Source: Candidatus Thorarchaeota archaeon
GTDB taxonomy: Archaea > Asgardarchaeota > Thorarchaeia > Thorarchaeales > Thorarchaeaceae
Length of the DNA stretch: 9,404 nucleotides
Assembly (NCBI GenBank): GCA_011365025.1
Contig: RDOF01000071.1
Location: forward strand, 1-9,404
Reading direction: 5' to 3'
The notes beneath the pieces are model-generated. The model searched no databases. It was not told the origin of the DNA and saw only the letters and a list, made by a program, of their open reading frames with translations. Below are positions 6,655 to 9,404 of the stretch, one piece after another (the first letter of the stretch is position 1; every line of letters begins with the position of its first letter). The translations under genes were made by a program, and so were the position numbers.

Positions 6655-6744
6655 AATTTCAAACTAGGTTTTGATTTCTGCCAATTAATGCAAAACCTTT
6701 TCTACTACTGTCTGGTTGACGGACTAATTCTCTTGAGAGAAATA

Positions 6745-6752
6745 CTTATTAA
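6745..6752 (+). promoter_or_regulatory. Candidate TATA box of the PRC-barrel gene
   Basis: CTTATTAA preceded by GAGAGAAATA (purine-rich, BRE-like) lies 36 bases before the ATG at 6788. The expected transcription start near 6773-6777 leaves a leader of about 12 bases holding the AGGTG ribosome-binding site. Confidence 0.5.
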
Positions 6753-6774
6753 CTATTAACAATCGTTAACAATT
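6749..6774 (+). repeat. TTAAC/TTAACAAT direct repeats at the PRC-barrel promoter
   Basis: TTAAC occurs at 6749-6753, 6756-6760 and 6766-6770; the last two extend to an exact TTAACAAT (6756-6763 and 6766-6773). The 10-base spacing puts them on one face of the helix, between the TATA element and the expected transcription start. This is a typical position for a repressor-binding site. Confidence 0.45.
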
Positions 6775-6776
6775 GT

Positions 6777-6781
6777 AGGTG
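6777..6781 (+). promoter_or_regulatory. Ribosome-binding site deciding the PRC-barrel start
   Basis: AGGTG lies 6 bases before the ATG at 6788. An in-frame GTG at 6779 is part of this site, so it is unlikely to be the true start. Confidence 0.6.
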
Positions 6782-6787
6782 TCGTCT

Positions 6788-7465
6788 ATGTTCAAATGCT
6801 GCAATATGAAATACAGCGATGTCAAGAACAAAGATGTCGTTGACGCTCATGGAACCAAAATCGGTAATGTGTCGGATTTCATCTTTCACTTGGAAGGGAA
6901 TAGACTTGTCCCGAAGTCAATTGTTCTTGCTGGAGGAAGAATAGAGGAATTTCTTGAATCAATCGGAGCACGACCTGATAATGACCCTGTCTTCACAACT
7001 GATGTAATGGATGTGGTTGAGGATGACAGGATCGTCCTTTGTGCAGACAAAGAGAAGCTAAAGACAACCCTTGACCCCGATGTCATGGTAGAGGGCGACA
7101 TTAAGCTCTCGAAATTATCAAAGATGAAAGTCATTGATACAGACGGCTTTAAGGTGGGCAACGTCATTGATGTTTGGTTTGATACTAGCAATGAGATCTA
7201 TTTGGTCTTGGGCGGTGGATTCTTCGAGGAGGCACTGGAACGCCTTCATGCGCAACCCAATATCGATTTGCTTGCGTCCTTCAAAGACATTGAGTCAATC
7301 ACAGATAGTGGGATTAAACTAAAGTGGACCAAATTCCAATTGGAATCTAACTGTGAAAAGGAGTACGACCGGCTCAAACGCGAACTCTCATCTATAGACA
7401 AGCCTGGCGACTATAGATACCCACAACTTCGTCTTGGAAAAGGACCAAGTCGAGGAATGGCTTAG
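6788..7465 (+). CDS. Tandem PRC-barrel domain protein
   Basis: This 225-residue soluble protein is made of two PRC-barrel-like modules. The first (about 9-92) has DVVDAHGTKIGNVSDFIF and the second (about 107-185) has MKVIDTDGFKVGNVIDVWF, both matching the G-x-x-V-G-x-V-x-D core of PRC barrels. The similarity extends past the core: LAGGRIEEFLESIGARPDND in the first aligns with LGGGFFEEALERLHAQPNID in the second, so the whole module was duplicated. The C-terminal 40 residues are charged (EKEYDRLKREL) and end in a basic, Gly/Arg-rich tail. PRC barrels occur in RNA processing (RimM), photosynthetic reaction centres and archaeal division proteins (CdvA, CdpB); the role here is unknown. An MFKCCN N-terminus with two adjacent Cys precedes the first module. 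The gene has its own promoter, repeats and hairpin. Confidence 0.85.
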   Translation: MFKCCNMKYSDVKNKDVVDAHGTKIGNVSDFIFHLEGNRLVPKSIVLAGGRIEEFLESIGARPDNDPVFTTDVMDVVEDDRIVLCADKEKLKTTLDPDVMVEGDIKLSKLSKMKVIDTDGFKVGNVIDVWFDTSNEIYLVLGGGFFEEALERLHAQPNIDLLASFKDIESITDSGIKLKWTKFQLESNCEKEYDRLKRELSSIDKPGDYRYPQLRLGKGPSRGMA

Positions 7466-7479
7466 TCAAGGAATTGACT
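7464..7479 (+). terminator. Hairpin overlapping the stop codon of the PRC-barrel gene
   Basis: AGTCAA (7464-7469) pairs perfectly with TTGACT (7474-7479) across GGAA and begins inside the TAG stop (7463-7465). The following sequence is pyrimidine-rich (CTCATCATCATTTCATTCC) but lacks a long T-run. Confidence 0.3.
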
Positions 7480-7489
7480 GGTCTCTCAT

Positions 7490-7584
7490 CATCATTTCAT
7501 TCCTGCATTTGTGAGCGGAGCTGTCAGCGGTATCCTTCGGTTGCTTAGCTCCACGATACCTGCACCATTCATTCCTGAATTGTG
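7490..7584 (+). repeat. Imperfect direct repeat flanking a hairpin
   Basis: Two copies of a roughly 22-24-base element share an exact 10-mer TTCATTCCTG (7496-7505 and 7568-7577), with similar flanks (CATCAT before and CATTTGTG after, versus CACCAT before and AATTGTG after). They are 72 bases apart and bracket the GGAGCT/AGCTCC hairpin. Confidence 0.45.
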
Positions 7585-7602
7585 TCTCCAGCCTCAGACA
7601 CA
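7581..7602. other. Perfect 7-bp inverted repeat
   Basis: TGTGTCT (7581-7587) and AGACACA (7596-7602) pair across an eight-base loop. No T-run follows on either strand. It may be an operator or part of a small RNA. Confidence 0.35.
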
Positions 7603-7781
7603 GCTATGCCTCCCAACTTGCTGCATCCGTATCCGGCTTGTCGATTCAGATCCTGGAAAAGCTGCTTGCATGAATGCTTGAGTTGCATCTTGGATTTTCG
7701 GGGCAAAGATTATCTTCTTAGAAGCTAGGGGAAACACAGGCAAAAGTGAATGGTCTAAATTCCCAATGCCCGCATATTCGT

Positions 7782-7786
7782 GGAGG
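7782..7786 (+). promoter_or_regulatory. Ribosome-binding site of the NosD-like gene
   Basis: GGAGG lies 10 bases before a TTG (7797) and 13 bases before a GTG (7800), both directly in front of the basic n-region of the signal peptide. The two starts differ by one residue. Confidence 0.45.
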
Positions 7787-7799
7787 AGACTACCAATTG

Positions 7800-9404
7800 G
7801 TGCAAAAAAGGACTTTGACCTTACTCGTTCTATTCGTGCTAATCTCAATGGCTTCTATCCGAATTATTGGTCTTGGAGCTTCACTGGAAGCAACTCCATT
7901 GAGCGCCCTAAATGAACCAACTTTGGCATACGAAAGCCATGATCCCATTGACATCTACGGAGATAGTGGACTCTCGGCGCAGGCTGATGATGAGGACTGG
8001 CTCGGCGATGGCACAAGTGGAAATCCCTTCCTCATCCAGGGTTATAGCATCATTTCTGCTGCCACGTGCATCAGCATATTCTCAACTACTCTACACTTTG
8101 TCATTCAGGATTGCTACCTCTCCCCCACCGAGGAATGGTTCGACTCACTCCAACTAATCGGGGTAAGTAATGGGCGGGTAAATTCATGCCACATAGTTGA
8201 TGAGAATTATGCAGTTACAATTGGAGGCTGCACCTCGGTCACAATGGAGAACACACTTGTCGAAGGTGCAATAAATGCCCTGTCGCTTTTCGATTCCTAT
8301 TCTTGCACCTTTGTTAACAATACTTTTCAGGATGGTGGTCTCATGATGTGGACTCTGGATGAGGCTGAAACGGATAATGTGTTTGTTGACAATACTGCAA
8401 GGGGAAAGCCACTTGGATACTTTAAGTCTCAATCAAGCATGGTTATTAACGGAAGCCTGTATGGGCAGGTGGTTCTTGCCTCTTGTGAAGACATAACCGT
8501 AAGCAATGCGAATATCTTTGGTGTTCCAACTGGATTCTTCACATCTTATTGCACAAACTGCATGCTCGTGGATTCAATTGTTGATGGTTGCCAATTTGGT
8601 GCGCACATCATGTTTTCGGATGAAACCAAGTTGATGAACAACATCATCAGAAACAGCCTGCACATGGGAATCCTAGTAAACACCTCAGATTTTGTGGAAA
8701 TTAGCGATAATGAGATTTACAGCAATTGGATTGGCATCGAGATATCTGAATATGACATGTTCGCCATCACCAACAATACCGTCAGAGGCGGATGGTGTGG
8801 CATGTCCATCTACATGGGTATGGCGGGTGATGTCATCTACAACAGAGTCTTTGATAACACGGGATATGGAATCTGCCTTGGCTACGGGTGCTGGAACGCT
8901 TCTCTATATGGCAATTATCTGGGTTGGAACGACATCGCGAATGGGTATGATGGCGAGGTCGGAAATATGTGGGACGATATAGCAAGCCATGGGAATTACT
9001 GGGATGATTATATTGGGTCGGGTACCTACTTGGTTCCAGGTCCTGCAGGAGCTGTCGACCATTTCCCCGAGATTCTTTTCGACTATACTCCGCCAATTGT
9101 CACATCTCCCGGTGATTTGGTCATTGAATCAGGGTCAACTGGAAGTATCCTAAATTGGCAGGCGCATGACTACTTCCCGTCTGTGTACGGAGTGGTGAGG
9201 AATGATGTACCCTATGCAGGCGGCTTCTGGAATTCCTCAGCAGAGGTCGTAAGTATAAACCTTGATGAATTAGAGGTGGGTGTGCATAACTTCACTGTCA
9301 TCTTCATGGATATGAGCTTCCTGTCGGCCACAGACACGGTATTTGTGACGGTACTTCCTGATGAGTCTCCTCCAATTATCTCCTCTCCAAATGACATCAT
9401 CTAT
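7800..9404 (+). CDS. Secreted NosD-like parallel beta-helix protein with Ig/cadherin-like repeats (3' partial)
   Basis: The frame is open from GTG 7800 (or TTG 7797) to the window edge, giving 535 residues without a stop. Residues 2-30 form a signal peptide (QKR n-region, TLTLLVLFVLISMASI core). DWLGDGTSGNPFLIQGY (66-82) is the entry motif of NosD-family helices. About 85-395 consists of coils of roughly 22-25 residues rich in N-N-x-I/V patterns (for example FVNNTF, NNIIRN, ITNNTV). The helix closes with GNYWDDYIGSGTY (398-410) and GAVDHFP, which is characteristic of archaeal NosD-like proteins. An Ig/cadherin-like domain follows (about 431-521, PPIVTSPGDLVIESGSTG to TVFVTVLP), and a second begins at 524 (PPIISSPNDIIY). 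It is probably a cell-surface protein binding glycans or other ligands; copper-related NosD function is not implied. Twelve cysteines lie in the helix region, which is unusual. A membrane anchor is expected beyond the edge. Confidence 0.88.
   Translation, partial: MQKRTLTLLVLFVLISMASIRIIGLGASLEATPLSALNEPTLAYESHDPIDIYGDSGLSAQADDEDWLGDGTSGNPFLIQGYSIISAATCISIFSTTLHFVIQDCYLSPTEEWFDSLQLIGVSNGRVNSCHIVDENYAVTIGGCTSVTMENTLVEGAINALSLFDSYSCTFVNNTFQDGGLMMWTLDEAETDNVFVDNTARGKPLGYFKSQSSMVINGSLYGQVVLASCEDITVSNANIFGVPTGFFTSYCTNCMLVDSIVDGCQFGAHIMFSDETKLMNNIIRNSLHMGILVNTSDFVEISDNEIYSNWIGIEISEYDMFAITNNTVRGGWCGMSIYMGMAGDVIYNRVFDNTGYGICLGYGCWNASLYGNYLGWNDIANGYDGEVGNMWDDIASHGNYWDDYIGSGTYLVPGPAGAVDHFPEILFDYTPPIVTSPGDLVIESGSTGSILNWQAHDYFPSVYGVVRNDVPYAGGFWNSSAEVVSINLDELEVGVHNFTVIFMDMSFLSATDTVFVTVLPDESPPIISSPNDIIY

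Larger units (their letters stand above)
7466..7799. other. Intergenic region with repeats and hairpins, no credible gene
   Basis: No frame here looks like a gene. A minus-strand frame of 84 codons (7594-7848) overlaps the signal-peptide region of the next gene and has no recognisable family. The stretch contains an imperfect direct repeat (7490-7513 and 7564-7584), an imperfect hairpin with GGAGCT/AGCTCC ends (7517-7552), a 7-bp hairpin (7581-7602) and a short inverted repeat CTTCTTAGAAG (7714-7724). The 3' part must hold the promoter of the NosD-like gene, but I see no clear TATA box; TCTAAATT at 7753-7760 is the nearest. Confidence 0.5.

Noticed and set aside
6749..6774. CRISPR-like repeat array
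   Set aside because: The units are only 8 bases long with 2-base spacing and no spacers; the position fits a promoter operator.
7466..7799. tRNA gene or other structured RNA gene
   Set aside because: No T-loop motif of the GGTTCGAATCC type and no acceptor-stem pairing of tRNA length was found; only isolated hairpins are visible.
7594..7848. 84-codon minus-strand frame as a gene
   Set aside because: It overlaps the signal-peptide coding region of the NosD-like gene, has no recognisable family or clear ribosome-binding site, and contains the inverted repeat at 7581-7602 near its end.

Overview
The window reads as archaeal chromosome, most likely from an Asgard-type (Thorarchaeia-like) lineage, although no rRNA or marker gene is present to prove this. 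The evidence is an exported protein ending in a poly-threonine linker, one transmembrane helix and a basic tail; a NosD-type beta-helix protein followed by Ig/cadherin-like repeats; PRC-barrel and zinc-ribbon proteins; TATA-like boxes about 25-40 bases upstream of starts; and GGAGG/GGTG-type ribosome-binding sites. GTG starts are plausible for some genes. No tRNA, rRNA, CRISPR array or insertion sequence was recognised.

Layout. 1-816 (+) is the 3' end of a surface-anchored protein. It converges on a three-gene minus-strand cluster (5321 down to 887): a 904-residue rifampicin-phosphotransferase-like PEP/ATP dikinase, a DUF7065/DUF7064-type protein starting 6 bases after it, and, after a 79-base gap, a histidine-phosphatase-superfamily protein that has lost both phosphate-binding arginines. 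A divergent intergenic region (5322-5513) with several inverted repeats separates this cluster from a plus-strand series: a C4HC3 zinc-finger plus zinc-ribbon protein (5514-6203), a 100-residue basic protein (6305-6607) and a tandem PRC-barrel protein (6788-7465). A 334-base stretch without a credible gene (7466-7799) carries direct repeats and hairpins. A secreted NosD-like protein then starts at 7800 and runs off the right edge.

How the genes may work together. The minus-strand cluster is the best candidate for an undescribed system. An Rph-type enzyme is expected to phosphorylate a small molecule using ATP. Its tightly coupled partner belongs to a family thought to have a lipocalin-like, ligand-binding fold. 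The third gene may bind a phosphorylated or related ligand without the normal phosphatase chemistry. This link is inferred from gene order only. The plus-strand genes each show their own promoter-like element, so they look like separate units rather than one operon. The proteins at the two edges are exported cell-surface proteins.
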